DNA from: Oscillospiraceae bacterium
GTDB lineage: Bacteria; Bacillota; Clostridia; Oscillospirales; Oscillospiraceae
Direction of reading: 5' to 3'
NCBI GenBank assembly: GCA_016296635.1
Contig: JAEDIZ010000096.1
Location: 1 to 8,034, forward strand
Length of the DNA: 8,034 nucleotides
Both the position numbers and the translations under genes were made by a program. The notes under the pieces were generated by a model. That model ran no database searches. It was not told the origin of the DNA and saw only the letters and a list, made by a program, of their open reading frames with translations. Shown piece after piece: positions 1-7,561 of the stretch. The first letter of the stretch is position 1. The number at the start of each line of letters is the position of its first letter.

Positions 1-3000
1 TAACCGGCGTATAGTTGATCTGCTGCGAATAGTCGTAGAGGATATAATCCACATACTTCTTTGCCCACAGGCCTTCCAAGTACACGTTATTGTCGGGCAT
101 TGTAAAGGATTTGCTTGCAACATTGGAGTTTGCATCGACCGCTCCGTCGGTTGTGGAGCTGATCGTTGTGCCGGTTTTAGTATTGCCGTCATTGCTGGGA
201 TACCAGCCGAGGAAGATGTATTCACCGTCAGCAGAGGTGATGGTGCTGTTGATCTGATTGCCGGTCTTGCCGACCTGGATCAGCGCGGTGTCTTCAATCT
301 TCGTCTTGTCGCTGTTTACGGCTTTGATGAGCTGATCGGCGTCTGACGGTTTAATGCTGTCCTCGTCCCATTCATAGAACACGCGGGCATACGGTGTCCA
401 GTAGGAGATCAGAGCGGTCGGCTGGTCTGCCGTTGTGATGGTAGTCGTGACGACACCGTCGGAGTCAACGGTTGCATCTGTTTCTTCCGTGCCTTCCGTA
501 TTTTGCCAACCGGTATTGTCGATGCCGGACTTGGAAGCGGAGGGATCATAGTCCGTTGAAGTATCGCCGCCGGTGGTATCGCGCACATCATATACCCAGG
601 TGATGCCGTTTTCATCCACGAAGGTATCGTTGATGCCGACGGTCTGCGAAGGATCCGTCTGACTTACCAGTTCCGTGGTGACCTGCGTGGTATCGCCGTA
701 GAAGGTGTAGGTGTCATCCTTCGGCAGGATGTCTTTGAGCTCCTCAGGGATCTCCACATCTGCAGAGGTGGAGCCAAACTCGTAGGTCACCGGGTAAGCA
801 ATCCGGACATTGACGGCATTGGATTCACGGGAAAGATTCGTTCCGCCAATGGAATAGTTGGCAACTGCCTCGTTGACCGTCATCGTCACGCCGCGAAGCA
901 CCCAACCGATCTCATCTGCTCCGGTAGTCGCACTGCCTGCAGAAGATGCTGTCAGGTAGTTGTTCAGACCGCTGTAGAGATAATAGGTGTTGTTTGCGCC
1001 ATCTTTCTGATACAGGTGCCACTGCTGCGCAGCATTATTTGTGCTGCGGGTGGGCAGCGAAAAGGTGACAGCGTTTCCTTTTCCGTTGTCGGTCAGATAT
1101 TCCCCGGTTTCGGTATTGATGATCTCGTAATAATAGGGATTGGAAATAGTGCCCTCGCCCTCGAGCACGAAACGGAAGGTCTGATTGAAGCAGTATTCCG
1201 GTGTTGTATCCAACACTGCATTGGTTCCCGTGAGCGAGCGGCCCGCATTGGCTGCATCGCCGTTTGCGCGGAAGATCATAAAGGTGCCTGCCGGCTTGAT
1301 GGCAGCATCCTGATTGTAGTTGCGCTGGCTGGGATCATTGTTCAGCAGGACTGCTTCGCCTCCGCTCGGCTCCGTATCATATGTTTTGCCGACGGTGAAG
1401 GTGTGAGAATAAATTGGGACTGCGGGATTATCCGTGGTCAGAGAATTATACTTTGTCTTTACAGAGACTTCTACCGTATAGGTACCATCCGGAAGGACAG
1501 TCGGATTTCCGGAAAACAGGTTGGGCAGATTATACGAATCCACATTCGCCGCGACCGTTGCGGAGTTTGAAAAGACCGAGGTGCCGCTGCTGTTTGTTAT
1601 GGTCACCGTTACCCCGGAAAGGATGCCGGCAGTACCGGTCGGTCTGTTGGCAACCACTCTGCCGTTGATTGGGATGTCCTTGAGGGCGGTGCCGCTGCTG
1701 ACCACATTCGGGAACTGCGGATAGTACACCTTTGCCCATTGGGCATATAATACGTGATACGGATATGTGGTATTAAGAGTACGGCCTTCAGTATTGTTAA
1801 ACACAGTGTAATACTGTTTATTTGCCGCAATTTGGGCTGCTGTGCCGTCTGTATAAGTATAGCCACTCGAGGTTGTATGCGCCCACAGTTTCCCCGTCTC
1901 CACCCATTCTGTCCAGCCGATAAATGTCCAGCCCGGTCGTTTAAATGTGTTCGACCTTGTAGGACTATAATAGTAGGATGTCGTTCCGGATGCAACACTA
2001 CAATTCGAATCTGCCATTGTGCCGTAGCCGCCGTTGGCTTCGTATGAAATCTTGAAGCGGTTGGTGCTTGAACTATTGGTAGGCTTCCAGACAGCATACA
2101 GAAACATGGCTTGGCCTGCTGCGGAAATTCCAAAAACTGTCGCTCCATCCGCAAATTCATAAAGACGCCAACCTGCAGGCTGCTGACCCGGGAAATGCCA
2201 TTCGGATGTTGATCCATCGGTATATAACCACTTGCCGGTGTTATTGTTATATGCATTCCAACCGGCGAATGTGCAATTGGCAGGTGGCGTCCAATACAAA
2301 GACCTCATCCGTGTGGTCATGCCATACTTGTAGTACTGCACATAATAACCAGATTCTTTTACAGTTCCGCTTATTAGCGTCGTTGTCCCGTTGCCGTAGT
2401 ACCGAAGGGCGACACAGTCACTTTCTTTTGCCCACATTGCGTAAAGATTGGTATTCGAAGCCGGCCAGGTGAGCTTAGCACGGTCGGTGTAGGTAATTGA
2501 TGTTGCATTCGCCGAGGTTGCCCAACCGATGAAGCGGTAACCGTTGCGCGTGAAGGAGCAGAAGTTTAAATATTGCTCAGACCCGGGTGCGTGCGATTCG
2601 TCATCCATCGTTCCCGTGCCGCCGTTTGGATAATAGGTGATTGTAGTCTTAGTAGTCGCCTGGGCTTTCTCAACGGGGCTGTTACCGATTGCCTGTGCAG
2701 ATTCTCCTGTAGGTGCAGGTGCAAGGTCCGTCGCCTCGAGCTTCTTCTGCGGCTCTTTTGCCTCAGAAATTTCTACGATCTCAGGAGTCTCTACGGTCTC
2801 GGGAATTTCTTTGATCTCGCGACTTTCCTCCGCAGTCTGTGCCGCATCGGCTGCTTCCGGTTTTCCTGCTTCAACTGCGGGGACCGTCTTGGTCGTGTGC
2901 GGCGCCTGTCTTGTGGGCTCCGTGGAGAGCTGCGTTTCCGCAATTCCGTTTGCAACCACGGATGACGGATCGCTGAGATATGTCGAATTGAAGCTGCACT

Positions 3001-4906
3001 TCAGCACGATCCGGTAAACATGATAATAGAAGTCCGAAGAAGCTGTGTCCAGTGCCGTATAGGTATAGGGTGTATAGGCGCCGTTGGGGGTACCCTCCGT
3101 GGCAGTCCATTCACTTGTACAATTCGTCCAGGTGTTACTGTCGGTCGGGCGTTTAAAGACCATAATATCCGAGGTCCGCACGATCATATTATCCAGATCG
3201 TCCGTGACAGACAGCGTCGAATACGGTGTTCTGGAACCGATCACAGGTACATCCACATCAATATAGTAGTAGAAGCTGTCTGTATGTGCTTCTGCATTCG
3301 TCATTGCAAGAGAATCGTACAGCTCCGATGCGGCGGGCATTGCGGATGCAGAGGGTGCAGCAAAAGAAACCTTTTTGGTAATGTCCGGCTCCGGGGTCCA
3401 CGGCATGGCACTCCATCCCGAAGCGTGACCCATCGTAGAAGTATCATAAGTACCCATTAATGTCACTTCAGTAGTCGCTGTCATATCTGCTCCGTCCGGG
3501 CTGCTTTGGATCGCAGACTGGAAGTCCGAATAGTACGGAGCTCTTCCGCCGTTTGTCGGGGTATTGCCGGAATTATAGACGACATCAAAATGATCGAAGT
3601 AGGGAAGCGCATAGCTGTCAATTTTTCTTTCTATATTCGTATGTCGGCAGTTCATTCCGAACATTGATAAAGTATACTTTACACTTGATCCACTGAATGT
3701 TGCAATCACACCGGTATATAACCCACGTATATTCGCCCCGTAAGAATTATATGATATATTGCTTGTTGCGTAAACATATCCAAGGCTGTTCTCCGTGCCG
3801 GTTGCAGTATAATGCAGGAACTGGTAGTCGTAATCCGGGTACTGGGCGCGGATTGATCTTGCTACATCGCTGTCGCCGTTGGCGTTGCGGTGAAAGCTCA
3901 GGCTGTCAAAGCCGTCCTGAAATTCAATCCCCTCCATGCCATCAATATCAGTAAGGATTGTTGTGCCATTTACCACGATTTTTTTGGACTGGTCTGGCTG
4001 GTCCGTCATCAGATCACTATAACTGATGCCGCTTCCACCCTGTGCAAGGCTCTGAAGAGTATCTGCAACTTCATTCTGATTTAAAAATGTTACATTGACA
4101 TCGAATACATCCAAAAAGTTTGTTGCTATGTTACAAAGGCCGGTAGATACAGTAAAAAAGCCGAAATTCGGATTGGTCGTATTCGTTAATGAAGCAATAG
4201 TACTATTATTTGAAATCGCAATCGGTGTAACATCCATCATCAGTGCGACAGGGACAGCTTCACCGTTGCGGTTTATAAAGCCAACATTTGTATACAGGCA
4301 GGAGACGGTATCCGATGTTGTCATACGGAATGCGCCGCCACCATTCGCCGTCGGATTGTTTAAAGCCACCGCATTTGTTACGCTGGAAAATACGCTGCCC
4401 TTCACCATCGTGTTGCCATACTTAAAGTAATGGACGGTTGCTCCGTTTTCGGTTGCCGCATGGTCATAGGTGTAGTCAAATGTTACATTTTTGCAGTCAA
4501 ACTTATTTTGACTGACCTGCGGTGCGTAGCCTAAAAAGGCCTGATTTTTGAAGTAAAAGCGATCGGTTCTCTTGGCAGGGTCTGTATCCCAATGCTGTTC
4601 CGGAATAAAGTTATGTCCCTGCATTGCCTTCGAAAATGTCACCTTCGTGTCATCATCCGTGAAATAGTTGATGTAGCTGTAGGCATTGGCTGCATCCTCC
4701 AGGTCCGTGAACAGCGTTGAACCCGCACGGGTCCCCAGCTGGTACTCTGCGTATTTCTGTGTTTCCGCAGGGTAAGAAGATGTAGTAAACAGGGGATGCG
4801 GCGCTCCCGTGATTGCAAATGTATCCAAAGATACTGCCGGCAAAAGGGAAATAACCATTGCCGCAACAAGGAGCCACATCGTCGTTTTTTTCATCAATTT
4901 TCTCAT
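1..4906 (-). CDS. Very large secreted surface protein with InlB B-type repeats, partial (C-terminus beyond left edge)
   Basis: I read one open frame of 1635 codons with no stop; it leaves the window at base 1. The ATG follows AAAGGA (4915-4920) by 8 nt. Residues 1-31 form a signal peptide: basic start (MRKLMKK), hydrophobic core, then a likely cut after TFA. Residues about 32-660 are an unassigned, Asn/Ser/Thr-rich region, possibly beta-helical. Residues about 660-752 are a Pro/Glu/Ala-rich linker. Listeria-Bacteroides (InlB B/Flg_new) repeats, recognised by xNGG at the start, GW in the middle and LYAxWA at the end, lie at 756-826 and 951-1058, with divergent copies at about 832-941 and before W1614. 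Residues about 1230-1320 resemble part of a ricin-type beta-trefoil (QQWHLY around W1296). Such proteins in Bacillota are usually cell-wall adhesins; the anchor would lie outside the window. Its role here is inferred, and it may be cotranscribed with the peptide cluster. Confidence 0.9.
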   Translation of the reverse strand, partial: MRKLMKKTTMWLLVAAMVISLLPAVSLDTFAITGAPHPLFTTSSYPAETQKYAEYQLGTRAGSTLFTDLEDAANAYSYINYFTDDDTKVTFSKAMQGHNFIPEQHWDTDPAKRTDRFYFKNQAFLGYAPQVSQNKFDCKNVTFDYTYDHAATENGATVHYFKYGNTMVKGSVFSSVTNAVALNNPTANGGGAFRMTTSDTVSCLYTNVGFINRNGEAVPVALMMDVTPIAISNNSTIASLTNTTNPNFGFFTVSTGLCNIATNFLDVFDVNVTFLNQNEVADTLQSLAQGGSGISYSDLMTDQPDQSKKIVVNGTTILTDIDGMEGIEFQDGFDSLSFHRNANGDSDVARSIRAQYPDYDYQFLHYTATGTENSLGYVYATSNISYNSYGANIRGLYTGVIATFSGSSVKYTLSMFGMNCRHTNIERKIDSYALPYFDHFDVVYNSGNTPTNGGRAPYYSDFQSAIQSSPDGADMTATTEVTLMGTYDTSTMGHASGWSAMPWTPEPDITKKVSFAAPSASAMPAASELYDSLAMTNAEAHTDSFYYYIDVDVPVIGSRTPYSTLSVTDDLDNMIVRTSDIMVFKRPTDSNTWTNCTSEWTATEGTPNGAYTPYTYTALDTASSDFYYHVYRIVLKCSFNSTYLSDPSSVVANGIAETQLSTEPTRQAPHTTKTVPAVEAGKPEAADAAQTAEESREIKEIPETVETPEIVEISEAKEPQKKLEATDLAPAPTGESAQAIGNSPVEKAQATTKTTITYYPNGGTGTMDDESHAPGSEQYLNFCSFTRNGYRFIGWATSANATSITYTDRAKLTWPASNTNLYAMWAKESDCVALRYYGNGTTTLISGTVKESGYYVQYYKYGMTTRMRSLYWTPPANCTFAGWNAYNNNTGKWLYTDGSTSEWHFPGQQPAGWRLYEFADGATVFGISAAGQAMFLYAVWKPTNSSSTNRFKISYEANGGYGTMADSNCSVASGTTSYYYSPTRSNTFKRPGWTFIGWTEWVETGKLWAHTTSSGYTYTDGTAAQIAANKQYYTVFNNTEGRTLNTTYPYHVLYAQWAKVYYPQFPNVVSSGTALKDIPINGRVVANRPTGTAGILSGVTVTITNSSGTSVFSNSATVAANVDSYNLPNLFSGNPTVLPDGTYTVEVSVKTKYNSLTTDNPAVPIYSHTFTVGKTYDTEPSGGEAVLLNNDPSQRNYNQDAAIKPAGTFMIFRANGDAANAGRSLTGTNAVLDTTPEYCFNQTFRFVLEGEGTISNPYYYEIINTETGEYLTDNGKGNAVTFSLPTRSTNNAAQQWHLYQKDGANNTYYLYSGLNNYLTASSAGSATTGADEIGWVLRGVTMTVNEAVANYSIGGTNLSRESNAVNVRIAYPVTYEFGSTSADVEIPEELKDILPKDDTYTFYGDTTQVTTELVSQTDPSQTVGINDTFVDENGITWVYDVRDTTGGDTSTDYDPSASKSGIDNTGWQNTEGTEETDATVDSDGVVTTTITTADQPTALISYWTPYARVFYEWDEDSIKPSDADQLIKAVNSDKTKIEDTALIQVGKTGNQINSTITSADGEYIFLGWYPSNDGNTKTGTTISSTTDGAVDANSNVASKSFTMPDNNVYLEGLWAKKYVDYILYDYSQQINYTPV

Positions 4907-4914
4907 AGCGTTCG

Positions 4915-4920
4915 TCCTTT
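4915..4920 (-). promoter_or_regulatory. Ribosome binding site of the surface protein gene
   Basis: AAAGGA stands 8 nt before the ATG at 4906 and supports that start over the in-frame ATG at codon 5. The 42-nt gap to the kinase gene is AT-rich, with no hairpin and no clear promoter, so read-through from the upstream cluster is likely. Confidence 0.65.
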
Positions 4921-4948
4921 CTGATTTATTATTTAAAAATAAAAAAGC

Positions 4949-5782
4949 TCAAAGAACCTGTTCCAGCGCTTCCACTGCGGAGCTGTCCGGAAGGCAGGAA
5001 AAGCTGAAAATGCGATTTGACTCTGCCACCGAAAGGAGCGAGGCATAATGCGCCTGTCGGTCTTTCGGATGCGTGGGGGTAAAATATGCTGCCGTCAGCA
5101 GCGAGGAAAACGCCTCCTTGCCGGGTAGGCGTCGGACGATATTCTCACTTCCCTGTGAGAGCATCACGATCGCCCTGACAGGAAGTGTACGGTTCAGGCA
5201 ATCGTCGGAGCTGCCGCTGATCGGGACACCCCATGCCGTGAGTTGTCCGTTTTCCATACCAACAGCAACTCTGTCACCGTTTACAATTACAGCATTTCGA
5301 TTGCGGACCCACAGCTCTGCCTGCGTGGTCTTTCCCACGCCGGAAGGAGCAGAAAAAATAATTCCTCTTCCCTGCACATCAATCAACACGCCGTGTATCA
5401 GAAGCCGATCTTTTTTTATAAGCAAATTCGGCAGTGCCAGCAGGTCGAACAGCTCCCGGGGAGTCTGCCCCCACGGTGCGTTCTGATGAAGCACCGTCAC
5501 TCTTGTACTGCCGTAGGCTTCATAAGAAGCAGCATGAAACGGCGCTGTATTTCGCAGGCGAAACAGGCGTAGGCCACCGGGATAGAGGCAGATTTTTTCC
5601 GTTTCCTCCAAAGCAGGCTCCGTTGGCTCGGGAAGGTCATCTGCCCATTGGATGCAGACCGTGTGGTCGACACGCTCCTCCGTGCAGCGAAATCTTGACC
5701 ATTTTTCCTCGTCTCGCAGCGGACCGTCGGAGACGAACCGGATGCATAGTCCGGCGATCTCATAACAAAGCTTCTGTGTCAT
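4949..5782 (-). CDS. HPr kinase/phosphorylase-related P-loop protein of the peptide cluster
   Basis: A cytoplasmic protein of about 277 residues whose centre closely resembles the catalytic core of HPr kinase/phosphorylase. Numbering from the GTG at 5785: HGVLIDVQGRG (131-141) matches the HprK segment with its conserved His, SAPSGVGKTT (145-154) is the Walker A loop, and NGDRVAVG (169-176) matches the HprK Asp-Asp-Arg motif, with the first Asp replaced by Gly and the second kept. The N-terminal 110 residues are unlike HprK. HprK-related proteins are found in RiPP clusters, and some lasso-peptide versions phosphorylate the peptide, so a kinase acting on the modified precursor is the favoured inference; the substrate is not shown. 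The GTG directly abuts the TAA of the radical SAM gene. I prefer the next codon, ATG at 5782, because AGGGA (5790-5794) lies 7 nt before it. This is not the housekeeping hprK. Confidence 0.85.
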   Translation of the reverse strand: MTQKLCYEIAGLCIRFVSDGPLRDEEKWSRFRCTEERVDHTVCIQWADDLPEPTEPALEETEKICLYPGGLRLFRLRNTAPFHAASYEAYGSTRVTVLHQNAPWGQTPRELFDLLALPNLLIKKDRLLIHGVLIDVQGRGIIFSAPSGVGKTTQAELWVRNRNAVIVNGDRVAVGMENGQLTAWGVPISGSSDDCLNRTLPVRAIVMLSQGSENIVRRLPGKEAFSSLLTAAYFTPTHPKDRQAHYASLLSVAESNRIFSFSCLPDSSAVEALEQVL

Positions 5783-5785
5783 CAC

Positions 5786-6859
5786 TTATTCCCTACTCAG
5801 GATCTGCAAATATTCCGTCGTTTTTCTGCAAAGGTAATCCGGCGCTTCTGTAAAGCAGCCGTTTTCTGCGAAACAGCCTGCCGGGCAAGCCTCACAGAAG
5901 GGCTTTTTAGGGCAACTCCGACACTCTCGCGGCAGTATCATCTGCTTTGCCTGCAATTTGACTTCCTCCCATGCTTCCGAAAACAGTTTCCCATCTAACG
6001 GAACGGAAAGCTTACTGAGCATGGAGCAGGCAAGCAGTCTGCCATCCCAGGAAGCCCACCAGGAGCTTAAGCCGCCGCGACAGCGGGAAGGATCTTCTTC
6101 ACAGGTTGTTTGTGAAAGAGCCGTCAGCGCCTTTTCCTTCTGCAGCTGATTCCATTCTGCGGAATTTGCAAGCCGTTCCCAGCGTCTTTGGTACAAAGCT
6201 GCTGTCTCCGGTTCACAACGTTCATTATTACAGGTACCGAATTCCGCACATCGCACTGCCGGGAAGGTGTAGGTTGCCGCATGGACTGGAATATCAAGCT
6301 CTGTAGAAAATGCAAGCAGAGCTTCTGCATCGTCAATGTTATGGGAAGTAACGGTGTAGTTGATACGCAGCGGAATCCCGCGCTGCTTCATCCGGCGCAG
6401 GTTTTCCGTAACACGGGTAAATACACCGGTTTGTCCGCACTGTTCAAAATATGTCTCGTCTGACATCCCGTAAAGGGATACATTGACACGCAGCGGCAGA
6501 TATTTTGCCAATGTATTTAAAATCTCGTCCGTCAGCAAAGTCGCATTTGTGTTGACGGAAACAAGCAATCCTGCTTTTTTGCAAGCGGTATAGATCTCGC
6601 AGAAGTCCGGGCGTAAGAACGGTTCACCGCCCGTCAGCAGCAAAGTCAGCATTCCCGCATCGCACGCCTGTCGAAGCAGTTGAAGCCACCATTGGGTGTC
6701 TTTTTCAGCTTTGACAGCTGCAAAATCGTTTTCCCGCTTATGGATATAACACATTTTGCAGTCCAGATTGCAGCGGGAGGTCAGTTCAAAGGTTCCGCTG
6801 ACCGGTAGGCGCTGTGCACAGGCGATATCCAGCAGCTTTTCAGTGTATGGAAGTCCCAT
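5786..6859 (-). CDS. Radical SAM/SPASM peptide-modifying enzyme
   Basis: A 357-residue enzyme. The radical SAM cluster motif CxxxCxxC is C30, C34 and C37 (CNLDCKMCY), and the SAM-binding GGEP is at 77-80. The C-terminal SPASM region has C260-x12-G-x4-C278, then C313-x2-C316-x5-C322-x2-C325-x3-C329, with C335 and C344, enough to hold two further iron-sulfur clusters. Enzymes of this layout reductively cleave SAM and install crosslinks in ribosomal peptides (sacti-, ranthi- and related peptides). Three additional cysteines (C204, C210, C215) lie between the two parts. The start is supported by GGAGGA (6867-6872) 7 nt upstream, inside the end of the PqqD gene; only 3 nt separate the two genes, so they are translated together. 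The substrates are very likely the two adjacent cysteine-rich peptides. The exact bond formed cannot be told from sequence. Confidence 0.94.
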   Translation of the reverse strand: MGLPYTEKLLDIACAQRLPVSGTFELTSRCNLDCKMCYIHKRENDFAAVKAEKDTQWWLQLLRQACDAGMLTLLLTGGEPFLRPDFCEIYTACKKAGLLVSVNTNATLLTDEILNTLAKYLPLRVNVSLYGMSDETYFEQCGQTGVFTRVTENLRRMKQRGIPLRINYTVTSHNIDDAEALLAFSTELDIPVHAATYTFPAVRCAEFGTCNNERCEPETAALYQRRWERLANSAEWNQLQKEKALTALSQTTCEEDPSRCRGGLSSWWASWDGRLLACSMLSKLSVPLDGKLFSEAWEEVKLQAKQMILPRECRSCPKKPFCEACPAGCFAENGCFTEAPDYLCRKTTEYLQILSRE

Positions 6860-6862
6860 TTC

Positions 6863-7129
6863 TCAGTCCTCCATGATCACTTTGCAGCTACGAAAACACT
6901 CCAGTGTTTCATTCAGATCCTCCCGGATCCGGTTTTCCGGGGCATCGTATTCCTCCGACAGGATGGAAACGATCTGCTCCGGTGTCTTTTGTTCCGTAAG
7001 TAAGTGATAGATCTCTTCAGCGGTTTCGTTCAGATACACAACAGCAGACAACGCCTGCTCTGTGTCCGCAGGGACAAGCACGGGCTGTGCACCGATCTTT
7101 CGAAAAATATAGCCTTCGTTTACTCTCAT
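6863..7129 (-). CDS. PqqD-like RiPP recognition element
   Basis: An 88-residue protein of normal PqqD size. It shows the family pattern: an N-terminal beta part, then LNETAEEIYHLL (33-44), a short turn with TPEQIVSIL (49-57), EYDAPENRI (60-68) and a C-terminal helix. Proteins of this family bind the leader of a precursor peptide and deliver it to the partner radical SAM enzyme. It sits between the second precursor (5 nt gap) and the radical SAM gene (3 nt gap), exactly where such a partner is expected. No Shine-Dalgarno sequence is visible before its ATG, so its translation probably depends on ribosomes finishing the precursor gene. A decayed paralogue lies at 7461-7556. Binding to the YRKP-containing leader is inference. 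Confidence 0.9.
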   Translation of the reverse strand: MRVNEGYIFRKIGAQPVLVPADTEQALSAVVYLNETAEEIYHLLTEQKTPEQIVSILSEEYDAPENRIREDLNETLECFRSCKVIMED

Positions 7130-7134
7130 AACGG

Positions 7135-7392
7135 TTACGAAGAAAACAGATTGCTTTCAGCAGGCATATAGCAGTACATGTCTGTGATCAAGCCGCCCCC
7201 GGTCTGCCAGCAGGTGCAGCCGCCCAAATCCTGCGGGAACAAAAAGGTTGTTCCAATGACAGGCATCTCGATTGCGTAACCGCATTCATTCAGATCACTA
7301 TGGTTGGTCAAAGAAGCTACACAAGCAGTGCAAATCGCTTCCGTTCCGATATTTTCCACTTGAACCCTTGGTTTACGATACTCTTTTTTCAA
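7135..7392 (-). CDS. Six-cysteine RiPP precursor peptide, copy B
   Basis: An 85-residue peptide beginning MKKEYRKP, with TTG as start, 7 nt after a strong AAGGGGG (7400-7406). Residues 1-20 look like a leader, with a Tyr-x-Lys-Pro motif and QVENIGTE. The rest carries C21, C24, C37, C59, C61 and C74 (spacing CxxC-x12-C-x21-CxC-x12-C) plus many Gly, Met and aromatic residues, and it ends NLFSS. It has no long hydrophobic segment, so it is not a secreted preprotein. About four fifths of residues match copy A; all six cysteines and the ends are kept. The next gene is the PqqD-like protein, 5 nt away. The name RiPP precursor rests on size, duplication, cysteine pattern and genes next to it; no named family is recognised. 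Confidence 0.85.
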   Translation of the reverse strand: MKKEYRKPRVQVENIGTEAICTACVASLTNHSDLNECGYAIEMPVIGTTFLFPQDLGGCTCWQTGGGLITDMYCYMPAESNLFSS

Positions 7393-7399
7393 TTTCTTT

Positions 7400-7406
7400 C
7401 CCCCTT
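7400..7406 (-). promoter_or_regulatory. Strong ribosome binding site fixing the TTG start of precursor B
   Basis: AAGGGGG lies 7 nt before the TTG at 7392. Copy A has the same arrangement before a GTG, and both give the same MKKEYRKP start, which decides the start despite the absence of an ATG. Confidence 0.75.
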
Positions 7407-7422
7407 GTGTTTTTCAAATAAC

Positions 7423-7446
7423 GGGTCAATTCTCTTTTGAAAGATA
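7423..7446 (-). repeat. Conserved upstream box, copy B
   Basis: A 24-bp sequence (top strand starts GGGTCAATTCTC, ends GAAAGATA) identical to 7843-7866. It includes a small inverted repeat, TCTTT-TG-AAAGA. It ends about 30 bp before the start codon of precursor B and lies at the same relative position in copy A. It came with the duplication; its conservation may be simple recency or may reflect a regulatory or 5' leader role. The AT-rich run just upstream of it on the minus strand (TATATTAT) could serve as a -10 element for an internal promoter, but no good -35 is seen. Confidence 0.6.
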
Positions 7447-7460
7447 ATATATTTCTTATA

Positions 7461-7556
7461 CGGTTTCATTCAGATACACAGCCGGTAAGCATTGCCCGCT
7501 CCGTGTCTGTGGGAGCAAACACAGGCCACATACTGAATCCTTGATAAGATTCTGAT
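7461..7556 (-). pseudogene. Decayed 5' fragment of a pqqD-like gene
   Basis: After the stop of precursor A the sequence aligns with the first 36 codons of the intact PqqD gene (7129 down to 7021). The 5-nt gap between precursor stop and start is kept, but the ATG is now ATC (7554-7556). About 15 nt are lost near the beginning, a 1-nt deletion breaks the frame, and the copy ends after the segment matching VYLNET, where the upstream leader of precursor B begins. The best-preserved stretch is CGGTTTCATTCAGATACACA on the top strand (7461-7480), which differs by one base from 7021-7040. It cannot encode a working PqqD domain. Confidence 0.8.
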
Positions 7557-7561
7557 GGCGA

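Noticed and set aside
1016..1570. Plus-strand open frame of 184 residues
   Set aside because: It lies antisense to the continuous surface-protein frame, has no ribosome binding site, and its Cys/Ile/Arg-rich translation looks like a shadow.
1609..2256. Minus-strand open frame of 215 residues
   Set aside because: It is in another frame inside the surface-protein gene, where the main frame shows clear InlB B-type repeats.
4907..4948. Terminator between the kinase and surface-protein genes
   Set aside because: There is a T-rich run but no stem upstream of it that could form a hairpin.
4949..5782. Housekeeping HPr kinase/phosphorylase (hprK)
   Set aside because: The N-terminal part does not resemble HprK, the Asp pair is altered, and the genes around it belong to a peptide-modification cluster.
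5073..5853. Overlapping plus-strand open frames opposite the kinase gene
   Set aside because: The opposite strand encodes clear P-loop and HprK-like motifs; these frames show no domain and no start signals.
7423..7431. TTGACC on the minus strand as a -35 element for precursor B
   Set aside because: The matching -10 would fall in GAAAAACACA next to the ribosome binding site, with no -10 likeness and no room for a leader.
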